Shown here: positions 51,051 through 60,700 of the stretch, one piece after another
Layout: each line of letters begins with the position of its first letter
Position numbering within the stretch: position 1 is the stretch's first letter
Source of the DNA: DATLXH01 sp035576005
Lineage (GTDB): Bacteria > Acidobacteriota > Thermoanaerobaculia > Gp7-AA8
Direction of reading: 5' to 3'
NCBI GenBank assembly: GCA_035576005.1
Contig: DATLXH010000026.1
Coordinates: 1 to 64,000 of the forward strand
DNA length: 64,000 bases
The notes under the pieces: model-generated
Database searches by the model: none
Told to the model about the DNA's origin: nothing
Seen by the model: only the letters and a program-made list of their open reading frames with translations
Program-made: the position numbers and the translations under genes

Positions 51051-52568
51051 ATGAAAACGATCACGATCGACGGCTCGTCGATGACACTGAGCGACGTGCG
51101 CGCTGCTGCGTTCAGGGAAGTGAAGTTCCAACTCTCCGATGACGCAAGGCGGCGAATGAAGGCCTCCAGACTTCTCGTGGAAGAGATTACCGCGAAGGGG
51201 TCTCAGGTCTACGGGATCACGACAGGCTTCGGCGTCTTTTCGGATGTCGCCATCTCGCCTGACAAGACGCGAGAGCTTCAGCGGAATCTGGTTTTGTCTC
51301 ACTGTGCTGGCGTTGGCGACCCGTACTCAATTGAAACTTCCAGAGCGATGATGATCCTCAGGGCGAATGCTCTGGCGAAGGGATACTCAGGCATCAGGCC
51401 GGAGATCGTCGACCTGCTGGTCATGCTGCATCGAGAGGACATTGTCCCGATCATTCCATCACAGGGATCTGTCGGCGCCTCGGGGGATCTGGCGCCACTG
51501 GCGCATCTGGCGAGCGTCCTGATTGGAGAGGGAACTGTCTGGCGTCGAGGGAAGAAGGTTGGGGCCATGGTCGCGCTGGAAGCCGCAAGGGTCTCGCCCG
51601 TCACGCTGGAAGCAAAGGAAGGTCTTGCGCTCATCAACGGGACCCAGGCGATTACGGCTCAGGGTGGGCTGGCCCTGCACAAAGCCTCCACTCTGTTGGA
51701 TCTTGCAGATTTAGTCGGAGCGATGAGTCTCGACGCGCTGCTCGGTACGGATGCAGCATTCGATGAACGCGTTCATCTGGCGCGCCCGCACGCGGGACAA
51801 CTTCATGTCGCTGCACACCTCCGAGGACTGCTGGAAGGTAGCGGGTTACGAGAATCTCATCGCGACTGCGAGAGGGTACAGGATGCCTACTCACTGCGGT
51901 GCATGCCTCAGGTTCACGGCGCGGTACGCGATGCAGTAATGTTTGCCACGGCCACCATTGAGATTGAGATCAACTCGGCTACGGACAATCCGCTGATTTT
52001 CGCGGAGGAACATGCAGTGATCTCCGGCGGGAACTTTCATGGAGCCCCGGCGGCCCTGGCCTGTGACATCGCGGCCATCGCACTGACTGACCTCGCCTCG
52101 ATCAGTGAGCGAAGAATCGAGCGACTGGTGAATCCCCAACTCTCGAACGGACTGCCGGCATTTCTAGTCAGGGACGGAGGGCTGAACAGCGGTTTCATGA
52201 TTGCTCAGGTAACGGCCGCTGCTCTCGTCTCAGAGTGTCGAGCGTTCGCGCATCCGGCTTCTGTCGATTCGATCCCGACCTCGGCGAACAAAGAGGATCA
52301 CGTCTCGATGGGTCCGATTGCATCGATGAAGCTGGCCAGGGTGGTAGAAAATGTCGCCGCCGTCCTTGCGATCGAGGCGATCTGCGCGGCACAGGCGATC
52401 GAGCTGCGGCGGCCGGTCACGAGCTCCCCTCGAATTGAGAAGGCGTTCGACGTCATTCGGACGCGCGTCCCATTCTGGGAAAGCGATCGGTACCTGCACG
52501 CAGACCTCACTGCGGCCATCGAGCTCCTTCCGGCGCTTCACAAACTGATGACTTCCAGAGGTTTTTAG
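51051..52568 (+). CDS. hutH: Histidine ammonia-lyase (aromatic amino acid lyase family)
   Basis: A 505-residue lyase that forms its MIO cofactor from Ala-Ser-Gly in GSVGASGDLAPLAH (near residue 142). YGITTGFG with the catalytic Tyr is near 54, and NGTQAITAQGGLALHKA and QVHGAVRD follow in family order. Ending SADNPLIF-like NSATDNPLIF and SMGPIASMK are standard. The nearest activity is histidine to urocanate, but tyrosine or phenylalanine lyases share these motifs. No hutU, hutI or hutG is nearby. GGAAGAG lies about 10 nt before the ATG. Confidence 0.88.
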   Translation: MKTITIDGSSMTLSDVRAAAFREVKFQLSDDARRRMKASRLLVEEITAKGSQVYGITTGFGVFSDVAISPDKTRELQRNLVLSHCAGVGDPYSIETSRAMMILRANALAKGYSGIRPEIVDLLVMLHREDIVPIIPSQGSVGASGDLAPLAHLASVLIGEGTVWRRGKKVGAMVALEAARVSPVTLEAKEGLALINGTQAITAQGGLALHKASTLLDLADLVGAMSLDALLGTDAAFDERVHLARPHAGQLHVAAHLRGLLEGSGLRESHRDCERVQDAYSLRCMPQVHGAVRDAVMFATATIEIEINSATDNPLIFAEEHAVISGGNFHGAPAALACDIAAIALTDLASISERRIERLVNPQLSNGLPAFLVRDGGLNSGFMIAQVTAAALVSECRAFAHPASVDSIPTSANKEDHVSMGPIASMKLARVVENVAAVLAIEAICAAQAIELRRPVTSSPRIEKAFDVIRTRVPFWESDRYLHADLTAAIELLPALHKLMTSRGF

Positions 52569-52581
52569 GGCTTTGTCGCCG

Positions 52582-52765
52582 TAGCCCGCATTTCTCACAG
52601 ACCTTCGCCGCGAGACGACGGATAGCGGCCTGTCTCGTTCGTTACACGGCAATTTCGCTCCTCGACATAGTGTCGACTATGCCTTCGTCGCAAAATCGCC
52701 GTGCGCCTCGCATCCAGGCCACTCTCCGCCGTCTCACGACAAAGGTCTGTGAGAAATGCGGGCTA
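52582..52765. repeat. Family 1 palindromic repeat, complete copy D
   Basis: 184 bp, starting TAGCCCGCATTTCTCACA and ending TGTGAGAAATGCGGGCTA. Nearly the whole length folds as one imperfect hairpin whose tip is near GACATAGTGTC/GACTATG. The left arm has GATAGCGGCCTGTCTCGTTC and the right arm, read inversely, GAGAGTGGCCTGGATGCGAG, so the arms can be told apart. It lies between hutH and the cysteine dioxygenase gene. Confidence 0.9.
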
Positions 52766-52847
52766 GAAGACTTCATGGGCTTGGAAGTTGCCGGCTCCAG
52801 TGGGAAGATGGGCCCATGAAGCTGGCGACGTTCTTCGGAGGTGTTCC

Positions 52848-53474
52848 ATGGTTCCAGACGTAAGCAGGCCTACTTTGGATGGGGGACCGCCGCAATACGT
52901 TTCCATCGACGCCTTCGTCGAGGGAATCAGGGCGATCTCCGAAGGTGTGATCACCAAACCAATCGTTTCAGATTACCTTCAGAACAATGTCGTGAACCCG
53001 GCCGACTTTGAACGATTCAAGCATTGGGAGGCCGAGCGGCACACACGGAATCTCATCTTCCGAAATGAGATGATCGAGATCATGCTGATCTGCTGGAACA
53101 TCGGCAACCAGACACCACTTCACACCCACAACGGGCAGCTCGGCTGGATGGAAATGATCGAGGGGAAGTTGAAAGTGGAAAACTTCCGACACCTCGCGTG
53201 CAACAAGCCGGAGAATCAGGAAGTGGTGGGGCTCGATTGCCTCGCGGGCGCAACCTCAATTCAGATGGCGCACATTGACGACGAACTGGTCACTCCGGGC
53301 GGCGCACTGAATACGGTTGACAAGAATCATACGATCCACAGGATCTCGAATCTTCCCGAGTGGAATGAGCGCGCGGTGAGTGTGCACATCTACTCTCGCC
53401 CGATCGACTCGTGTGTGGTCTTCGATCTCGACGCGCAGCGCTGTTACCGGCGCGATCTCAAGTACGATTTCTAG
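52848..53474 (+). CDS. Cysteine dioxygenase type I family (cupin)
   Basis: A 208-residue cupin oxidising cysteine or a similar thiol to the sulfinate with Fe(II) and O2. The iron ligands are the two His of TPLHTHNGQLG (near residue 88-90) and the His of NHTIHRISNLPE (near 165). HIYSRPIDSC carries the conserved Tyr. The Cys that cross-links to this Tyr in animal enzymes is Gly here, as in most bacterial forms. The ATG at 52848 follows GGAGGTG by 4-5 nt; an upstream ATG at 52788 lies near the end of repeat D. It could also act on 3-mercaptopropionate. Confidence 0.85.
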   Translation: MVPDVSRPTLDGGPPQYVSIDAFVEGIRAISEGVITKPIVSDYLQNNVVNPADFERFKHWEAERHTRNLIFRNEMIEIMLICWNIGNQTPLHTHNGQLGWMEMIEGKLKVENFRHLACNKPENQEVVGLDCLAGATSIQMAHIDDELVTPGGALNTVDKNHTIHRISNLPEWNERAVSVHIYSRPIDSCVVFDLDAQRCYRRDLKYDF

Positions 53475-53518
53475 CCGGCTAGCCCGGCATCCTATGGAAC
53501 TTCGGGCGTCTGCTGCCT

Positions 53519-54196
53519 TCACATAGCGCCTCGCTGGCGGAGCGACACGAAGCGATTCGCGCCGAGGATCAGGTGATCGGCGATCTCCACGCCGAGAAGT
53601 TTCCCGGCTTCAACAATCTTTCTGGTGAACATGAGGTCTTCCGCGGACGGCGCAGGATCGCCGGACGGGTGATTGTGAAAAATGATCACAGACGCGGCGT
53701 TCTCGTCGAGGGCATGACGAAGCACATCGCGTGTCGATACTGTCGTTGCATTCAATGTCCCGACATAAATCTCCCGTTCGCGTATCACGCGATTCTTGGA
53801 ATCGAGATAGACCGCGCCCAGACGCTCCTGCACATGATGCGAGTAGCGCGCGATGAGAGCAGGCGCGATTGAATCGGGACTCCTCACCGGGTCACCGACT
53901 CGGTCGGGAAGTGCGGCCAGTCTGCGTCCGATCTCGAGTGCAGCTGCGATACGCGCACACTTCGCCGCTCCTACACCGGCCACTCGCTTTCCCGACGTCC
54001 ACTCTTTGCGGGAGAGTGAGATCAGTCCCTCAGAGAGCAGTTCGCGAGCGAGCTGAATTGAGCTCTTACCGGCAATCCCCGTCCCGAGAAGAATTGCGAC
54101 CAGCTCGCTGTCCGAGAGGCTCGGTGCGCCGTGAAGGAGCATGCGTTCTCTGGGTCGTTCGTCAGTGGGAAGATCCGCAATCATGTTGTGCGTCAT
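53519..54196 (-). CDS. radC: RadC family protein (UPF0758, JAMM metalloprotease fold)
   Basis: A 225-residue protein with an N-terminal helix-hairpin-helix-like region (about 1-90) and a C-terminal MPN/JAMM domain holding FHNHPSGDPAPSAED (zinc His, His and Asp). The usual opener ERPRERMLLHGAPSLSDSEL is present. The family is conserved but its DNA-repair role is unproven. It overlaps the upstream sirtuin gene by 4 bp, an unusual partner. Confidence 0.92.
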   Translation of the reverse strand: MTHNMIADLPTDERPRERMLLHGAPSLSDSELVAILLGTGIAGKSSIQLARELLSEGLISLSRKEWTSGKRVAGVGAAKCARIAAALEIGRRLAALPDRVGDPVRSPDSIAPALIARYSHHVQERLGAVYLDSKNRVIREREIYVGTLNATTVSTRDVLRHALDENAASVIIFHNHPSGDPAPSAEDLMFTRKIVEAGKLLGVEIADHLILGANRFVSLRQRGAM

Positions 54197-54936
54197 TTGA
54201 GACCCCTCGAGATGGCGTGCACAAGGAGCGGGAGGGCCTGAGCTGCGGGAAGCTCGAGGGCGAAGTTCAGCAACGGACTGATTGCAGAAGCGACCGGATT
54301 GACTTCTACTGACAGCGAGCCTCGAAAGAGACTTACCAGCCCTGCAGCCGGCTGGACGACCCCGGAGGTTCCTACAACCAGCAGCAGCTCGGCGCCGGCT
54401 ACTGCGTCCGCCGCGATCTCGAGGTGCTGAGGATCAAGTGCTTCGCCGAACCAGACGACGTCCGGTCTGAGGAGTGAACCGCAGCCGCAACGTGGGGGCA
54501 GTAGAGCGAACGCCTCTTCGGCAGGCACGACCGTGCCCTCGCGGACGCAGCGCGCTCTGAAGAGATTTCCGTGTAGCTCCACCACATCATCCGAGCCTGC
54601 CCGTCCGTGGAGCCCATCAACATTCTGTGTAATCAGTGTCAGTTGTACTGCGGATATCCGAGCCAGCGCTGCCAGGGCCCGGTGCGCCTCATTTGGCAGG
54701 GCAGCTCGAATCAGGTTTCGCCGCCACTCATACCAGCGCCAGATCTGGAGAGGATTCCGTTCAAACGCCGAGGGCGTCGCGAGCTCCTCGGGACGAAGAC
54801 CTTCCCAGAGGCCGCCAGCACCCCGAAATGTTGGGATTCCACTTTCTGCTGAAACGCCGGCACCCGTCAGGACGGCCACCGCTCGAGGACGCGCCTTCTC
54901 GATCGCGAGGATTACTTCATAGATGCTGTTTGCCAT
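54193..54936 (-). CDS. cobB: Sir2 family NAD-dependent protein deacylase (class III, CobB-like)
   Basis: A 247-residue sirtuin. The NAD site GAGVSAESGIPTFRGAGGLW is at about residues 25-44, TQNVDGLHGRAG near 112 and the catalytic His in ELHGN. Tyr69-x-x-Arg72 in WYEWRR matches the YxxR pair that lets class III sirtuins accept succinyl or malonyl lysine. The first zinc pair has a single Cys (RARCVREG) followed by PRCGCG, as also seen in CobB. The ATG at 54936 gives the correct start; the open frame upstream runs into a repeat. It overlaps radC by 4 bp. Confidence 0.88.
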   Translation of the reverse strand: MANSIYEVILAIEKARPRAVAVLTGAGVSAESGIPTFRGAGGLWEGLRPEELATPSAFERNPLQIWRWYEWRRNLIRAALPNEAHRALAALARISAVQLTLITQNVDGLHGRAGSDDVVELHGNLFRARCVREGTVVPAEEAFALLPPRCGCGSLLRPDVVWFGEALDPQHLEIAADAVAGAELLLVVGTSGVVQPAAGLVSLFRGSLSVEVNPVASAISPLLNFALELPAAQALPLLVHAISRGLK

Positions 54937-55183
54937 ACCGATTTTTTGTGGTTGCAGACCCGCGAGGAAGGTAGGGAATCGACGAGAGTGTCGAGTCGGA
55001 GAGCGGGTGTGCCGCAGAGGAGCGGCCGGTGGGCAAGCGGATCTTACAACAGGTGGGCGATGCTTTCGCTTTCTTATTCGACTCGAGATGTGGGCTTGTG
55101 GCGTGCGACCGACCCCGCTGGAGGCTTGTCGCCGAACGCCAGAAAGATCGGTGGTCGAAGCACCTGCGCTTCTTGAGTGGGCT
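54937..55183. other. Gap upstream of the sirtuin gene
   Basis: Open frames exist on both strands, but none has a start signal or recognisable sequence, and they continue into repeat copy E. I see no gene. The sirtuin-radC promoter presumably lies at about 54940-55000. Confidence 0.5.
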
Positions 55184-55366
55184 AAGCCCGCATTTCTCAC
55201 ACTCCTTCTGCTGCGGCAGCGGATAGCGGCCTGTCTGCTTCGTTGCACGACGGTTTCGCTCCTCGACATAGTGTCAACTATGCCCTCGTCGCGAAACTGT
55301 CGTGCGCCTCGCATCCAGGCCACTCTCCGCTGCCTCGCAACGAAGGAGTGTGAGAAATGCGGGCTA
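55184..55366. repeat. Family 1 palindromic repeat, complete copy E
   Basis: 183 bp, the same length and orientation as copy D. The arms read AAGCCCGCATTTCTCACACT at the left and AGTGTGAGAAATGCGGGCTA at the right. Bases that differ from copy D are changed in both arms together (CTCACACTCCTT with AAGGAGTGTGAG). The final CTA (55364-55366) is the TAG stop of the minus-strand SurA-like gene. Confidence 0.9.
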
Positions 55367-56341
55367 CAGCGGCAGATTTTTCTCGTTCACCTGAACGAAT
55401 GCATCTTTCCGAAGGCGTTCGATGTAGGCCTTGTAGTCGCGCTGGAACGTCTCCTCGCTCGCATCCTTTCGTAGACGATCTCTGACCGATTCGAACGAAG
55501 GTACTTCGGACGGGAGCCGCTCCTCGACCTTGAGGATATGGATGCTGGACTTGAGCTCAACCGGACCAGCGATACCGGCACCATTGAGATTGAAGACGGC
55601 ACTGTCGAGATCCGTCAGTAACTCCCCCCGCGCGATCTCTCCGAGCTCCCCTCCCTTCTCTTTGGTCGGTGACTCAGAGAGCTCCTTAGCCAATGTTTCG
55701 AATGTCTCGCCGGCGCGGACCCTTCTGGCAATGTCCTGAGCCTTGCTGCGCGCTGCAGCCAGGGCCGGAGCGCTGTCGTCTGCAGGCTTGAGGATGACGA
55801 TTTCCCGCACTCTTGCGCGCTCGGGCAGGCGAAACTGATCGCGTTCCCTTGTGTATCGCTCTCGCAGCTCGCGGTCGTTCAGATCTTCGCGATTCCGGAG
55901 CTCTCTGGCAAAGACCTTGTTCGTGAGGAGGGAGTCTCGCAATCTTGACTCCATGTCGGCCCGAGTCATCCCCGACTTGCGAAGCGAATCGACGAACTGC
56001 TCATCGGTCTCGAGCCCGTACTGACCCTTGAGACGTTTGACCGCTTCGGCAATTTCCGCGGGTGAGACGCTGAGGCTGAGTCTGTCAGCTCGATCTTTGA
56101 TCAGCATCTCATTGAGCATGTCGTCGATAAGGGTCTTCCTGAGCTCGCTGCTCCGGCCCGCAACCTGGTCCGGTGGCAGAGACTGTCGCAGCTCGTTGAG
56201 GCCATCCTCCAGTCTCTTGACGTACTGAGAGCGGGTGATGATCCGGTCGCCTACCCTCGCTACGATGCTTTCGACCAGGTCGGCAGCGTGCGAAGAAGTC
56301 GCGATCAGGAGAGTGAGGGTGGCAACAGCTAGTTTAGTCAT
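55364..56341 (-). CDS. surA: SurA-like periplasmic peptidyl-prolyl isomerase
   Basis: A 325-residue exported chaperone. A signal peptide (residues 1 to about 20, ending SSHA) precedes a SurA N-domain (about 22-165) and one parvulin-type PpiC domain (about 168-270) with LSESPTKEKGGELGEI. E. coli SurA has two parvulin domains; this protein has one. It should help outer-membrane protein folding. The ATG at 56341 is supported by GAGGAAAT about 6 nt upstream. Its TAG stop is the last triplet of repeat copy E. Confidence 0.87.
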   Translation of the reverse strand: MTKLAVATLTLLIATSSHAADLVESIVARVGDRIITRSQYVKRLEDGLNELRQSLPPDQVAGRSSELRKTLIDDMLNEMLIKDRADRLSLSVSPAEIAEAVKRLKGQYGLETDEQFVDSLRKSGMTRADMESRLRDSLLTNKVFARELRNREDLNDRELRERYTRERDQFRLPERARVREIVILKPADDSAPALAAARSKAQDIARRVRAGETFETLAKELSESPTKEKGGELGEIARGELLTDLDSAVFNLNGAGIAGPVELKSSIHILKVEERLPSEVPSFESVRDRLRKDASEETFQRDYKAYIERLRKDAFVQVNEKNLPL

Positions 56342-56385
56342 GCGTGAATTTCCTCGTCGCAGATTCAACGGTGGCAGAGGGGTAA

Positions 56386-57297
56386 TTATTCGTTTTTCGA
56401 CCTCGGCATTGCGCCATCGTATGGAAAAGGGAGCCGTTTTGTCAGGATCGTGACAGCGACGTCGCGCCGGGCCTTCGCGAGAAGGTCGCTCAGGGCCTGA
56501 CGCATCGAGTCTTCTTTGATCCGGGCGCGGATGATCGGCTCGGCCACCCCGAGCTCAACGACTCCTGCGGGTCGGCGTGCGTCGACCTGGAAGATGTGGA
56601 ATGTGGAGTCCGCCCTGATCACGCGGCTGCCGGCTCCTGGAGTCATCCTGAAAATCTCCTCCTCGAACAGTTTGGGAAGCTGCCCGCGACTCACGAAGCC
56701 GATGTCACCGCCGCTTGCAGCATTCGGGGCGGTTGAGTGCTTCTCCGAGAGCTCGGCGAAGCTGGCGCCTCGACCGAGCTCGGTCACGATCTTGTTCGCG
56801 AGCTCTTCGTCGCGCACCAGGATCTGGCGGACATGGAGCTCCTCGCCGGTCGCAAATTCTTCCTTCCGACGCAGGTAATAGTCGCTCACGCGCTCAGCGG
56901 AAGGTTCCGGTACGTCTGCCGTTGCTCCCGATACGAGCTGCGCACGGCGAAGCTGGTCGCGTTTTTCGGCCGCGGTCGATCCGGGATCTTTCCGCACGGC
57001 TGCGGCGATGACGTCAGCGGGTATTTCGACTCCACGCAGAGCTGCGTACTCAGAGAGGAGCACCTCTTCGAGGTACTGGTCCAGGAGGGCGCTCGATACG
57101 GTGGGCGCCATCTGCGCGAGATCAGTCCCGGCATTTCGCTCGAGGTAACGTTTGAAGTCATCAATCGTCGAGTAGCGGACCCCGACGCGGGCAATCGCCT
57201 GCGGAGGAATTCCAGCACTCTTCCGACAGGACGTTGCGAGAGTGGCGCAGCAGAGGCCGGCCAGAAGTGCCCATCGGGATGTAGACCACGGTTGCAT
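56386..57297 (-). CDS. PpiC-type peptidyl-prolyl isomerase lipoprotein
   Basis: A 303-residue parvulin protein. The N-terminus has a hydrophobic stretch with a lipobox-like LATSC (Cys near residue 24). A SurA-N-like helical region is followed by the PpiC domain with EELHVRQILVRDEELA, HSTAPNAASGGDIGFVSRG and FRMTPGAGSRVI. It is probably anchored to a membrane facing the periplasm. The neighbouring SurA-like gene lies 45 bp downstream, and mfd lies upstream on the same strand; mfd-ppiC-surA looks like one operon. No clear Shine-Dalgarno supports the chosen ATG. Confidence 0.83.
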   Translation of the reverse strand: MQPWSTSRWALLAGLCCATLATSCRKSAGIPPQAIARVGVRYSTIDDFKRYLERNAGTDLAQMAPTVSSALLDQYLEEVLLSEYAALRGVEIPADVIAAAVRKDPGSTAAEKRDQLRRAQLVSGATADVPEPSAERVSDYYLRRKEEFATGEELHVRQILVRDEELANKIVTELGRGASFAELSEKHSTAPNAASGGDIGFVSRGQLPKLFEEEIFRMTPGAGSRVIRADSTFHIFQVDARRPAGVVELGVAEPIIRARIKEDSMRQALSDLLAKARRDVAVTILTKRLPFPYDGAMPRSKNE

Positions 57298-57724
57298 GAA
57301 GGATTGGGGTGAGGAGCGGAGTCTAACACGGCGCTGAGACATGAACGCAGGCCGCGCATGCCAGGAATACGCGCGTTTTCAGCTCGGGATGAGACCGGTT
57401 CACTGACTGACGTCGTTGAGCCGCGAAGCGGCGTATCCCTCTCCCCGGCGGGGAGAGGGAAGCGAGCGGAGCGAAGAGAGGGAGAGGGGCGTGAAAGTCT
57501 TGCCAGTCCGTTGAAAAAAGGCGAGGTCTTCCTATCTCTCGCGGCCCCTCTCCCGGTCGCTTACGCGACCACCCTCTCCCCGCCGGGGAGAGGGATTCGC
57601 CCCCTTCGGGGCGCGAGTCCCGCCGGGTCATCACCTCTTCCCCAGCTGCCTCACGCTGTTAACCCGCTCGGATGACACCTGGCAGCGCGAAAAACGACAT
57701 GGAACACACGGGGAGAAGGAGGCG
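57298..57724. repeat. Repeat-rich gap with CCCTCTCCCC palindromes
   Basis: Two related perfect palindromes occur: CCCTCTCCCC-GGC-GGGGAGAGGG at 57437-57459 and CCCTCTCCCC-GCC-GGGGAGAGGG at 57572-57594. Between them are CGGTCGCTTACGCGACC and CGCCCCCTTCGGGGCG hairpins. I see no gene. Such blocks recur in many bacterial genomes. Confidence 0.65.
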
Positions 57725-60700
57725 CTAGGCCGCGAGCGACGTCAAAATCATCCCGATCTCGGCAATCACTTCACCGCCCGCCGATGCGAGTGGCAGCGAG
57801 AGCGCGCCTGCTGGAGAAAATCTGGCTCCCTCCTGCTCGTTGAGGAGAGTGAGGAGCCGCGCGGGATCGATTCGGGAATCCGGTCGCAGCTTGAGGACCA
57901 CGCGCTGTCCTTCGCGAACCGCTGACAGCACCCCGATCGACTGCGCAAGCTGCTTGAGTTGAACGAACGCGATAAGGTTCTCAACGCTTGGAGGGAGTGC
58001 CCCGAAGCGATCGCGCATCTCCGATCGTATGACCTCGAGCCTCTGAGCGTCCGCTGCCGAAGCAATCTTCTTGTAGAAGGTCATCCGGAGGCTCTCTTCA
58101 TCCATGTAATCGCGTGGAATGTAGATGTCCACTCCAAGATTCATCGACGTGTCGACAGCCTCCTCGACCTTCTCTCCTTTCATCTCCTTGACTGCCTCGT
58201 CGAGGAGCTTGACGTACATTTCGAAACCGACGGCCGCAATCTGACCCGACTGTTCGCCTCCGAGGATGTTCCCGCCTCCCCGTATCTCCAGATCCCTCGC
58301 GGCGATACGGAATCCCGCACCGAGGTCGGAAAACTCCTGGATCGCTGCCAGACGCTTCCGGGCATCGGAGCTGAGGATTTTGTCGGAGGGGACCAGCAGA
58401 TAGCAGAAGGCGAGGCGATCGCTTCTGCCTACCCTTCCACGAAGCTGATAGAGCTGAGACAGGCCGAAACGCTCGGCATGGTTGATCAGGATTGTGTTGC
58501 AGGCCGGGATGTCGATTCCATTCTCGATGATCGTCGTCGCAAGGAGAACGTCGAACTCACGCGCGATGAACGCGCCCATGGCCTTTTCGAGCTCGCGCTC
58601 GTCCATCTGCCCGTGACCGACGATCACTCGGAGCCCCGGTACGATCTTCTCGAGGCTCTCCTTCATCGCGTAGATCGACTCCACCCGATTGTGTACGAAA
58701 AAGATCTGGCCTCCTCGACCTAGTTCGAACTCAATTGCTTCACGGATGAATTCGAAGTTGTAGGGAACGACGGCGGTCTGGATCGCGAGTCGGTCTTTTG
58801 GAGGCGTCTCGATGACCGATATGTCGCGAATGCCGACGAGAGACATGTGCAGGGTTCTTGGGATCGGCGTGGCCGACATCGACAGGACGTCTACCGCCTT
58901 TTTGAGTTGCTTGAGCTTCTCCTTCTGGCCGACGCCGAAGCGCTGCTCTTCGTCGATGACTACGAGACCGAGGTCTTTGAACTGAAGGTCCTTCGAGAGG
59001 ACGCGATGCGTGCCGATGACAATATCGATCTCACCGGAGCCGAGTTTTGCGACCAGCTCTTTCTGTTCTTTTGCCGAGTAATACCGGCTGAGTAACGCGA
59101 TCGATACGGGAAACGACGCGAAGCGCCGCATGAAGGTCCGATGATGCTGATAGGCGAGGATTGTGGTGGGCGCAAGGAAGGCGACCTGCTTTCCGTCCAT
59201 CACGGCCTTGAACGCAGCGCGCATTGCGACTTCCGTCTTTCCGTATCCGACATCGCCGCAGAGAAGGCGGTCCATTGGCTTGTGCGACTCCATGTCGCTT
59301 TTGAGATCTTCGATCGCGGAGAGCTGGTCGTCCGTCTCGTCAAACTCGAAAGACTCTTCGAATTCGAATTGCCAGGGCGAGTCCTTACTGAAGCGATGGC
59401 CTTTGACCATCTGCCGCGTGGCGTAGAGCTTGAGCAGCTCGTCAGCCATGTCGCGCATCGCTTTTTTCACGCTTGCTTTGGTTCGAGCCCAGCTGGTTCC
59501 GCCAAGCTTGTCGAGCCTGGGAGGTGTCTCGGCGCCCCCTGAGTATTTCTGGATGAGATTGAGACTCTCCATCGGCAGCAGCAGCTTGCCGCCATCGTGA
59601 TACTCGAGCTCCATCACTTCGCGATCAGTCTCACCGAATGGAATGCGTTGTAGTCCCTTGAATCGCGCGACTCCGTGATCGACGTGAACGATGTAATCAC
59701 CGACCTTGAGATCACGGAGATCGGTCAGGAATGCCTGGGTCGCCTTTTTGCGGCTCACAGTGCTGCTGCCGCTGGTTGGGGGATCGAACAGGTCCCACTC
59801 GGAAAGAATTGACAATCCCGCTTCGCGGAATCGAAATCCGCGCGCCAGCGCGCCGTTCGTCACGGTCAGTACCGGGGCGGGAGTGTCCCCTTCATCCCGG
59901 TAAGGTACGGAGAACTCACGGAGGAGGCGCTCGATCTTCTCGCGGCCGCCGCGTGTTGCGATAAAGAGGATGGGGTTGAGCCCGGCCGCAATTTCCTCCT
60001 GGAGGAACGCTGCGAGCTCACCCAGACGGTTGACGAAGACTTCCGCAGCCGGAGCCGCGATGTGCAGCGCTTGTCTGTCGTCGCGACCCTCGATTCTGAG
60101 CTCTGACATCGCGAGGTGAGCCCGGTCCAGGAAACTGCTGATCTCCGAAGGTGGCGTCAGTAGTTTTTCGGGAGGGTAGATCGCCTTGCCTTTCCCGGCC
60201 GCTATCTCGTACTCGTTGCGCAGCAATTCCCCATATTTTTCGATCGAGTTTCGGACCTGATCGGGCTCGAAAACGGTAACCAGCCAATCCTCGCCGAGGT
60301 AATCGGGAAATGAGACGCTGGCTGAAGCGATCGGAAGGTAATGGTCGAGCCCAGGGAAGCTCGCGCCCTCGCTGAGCCGTTCGACCTTGTCGTTGAGGTC
60401 GCGCTTGTACAGAGGGTCATTGAAGTCGACCGACAAGCGTCGCGCGAGCGCCGTGCGCGATTGCTTATCAAACGGAAACTGCGCGACCGGCTCGATATTG
60501 AAGGACGCGAGGTGATCGCTCGAGCGCTGCGTTTCAGCATCGAAATGACGAAGCGACTCGACGTTGTCACCGAACAACTCGATTCGCACCGGCAGGTCTG
60601 CGTTGGGAGGATAGAAGTCGAGAATCCCGCCACGAAACGCGAACTCGCCGATCTCCCCCACGAGGTCCGTTCTGACGAAACCGTTCTCGACAAACTTCTG

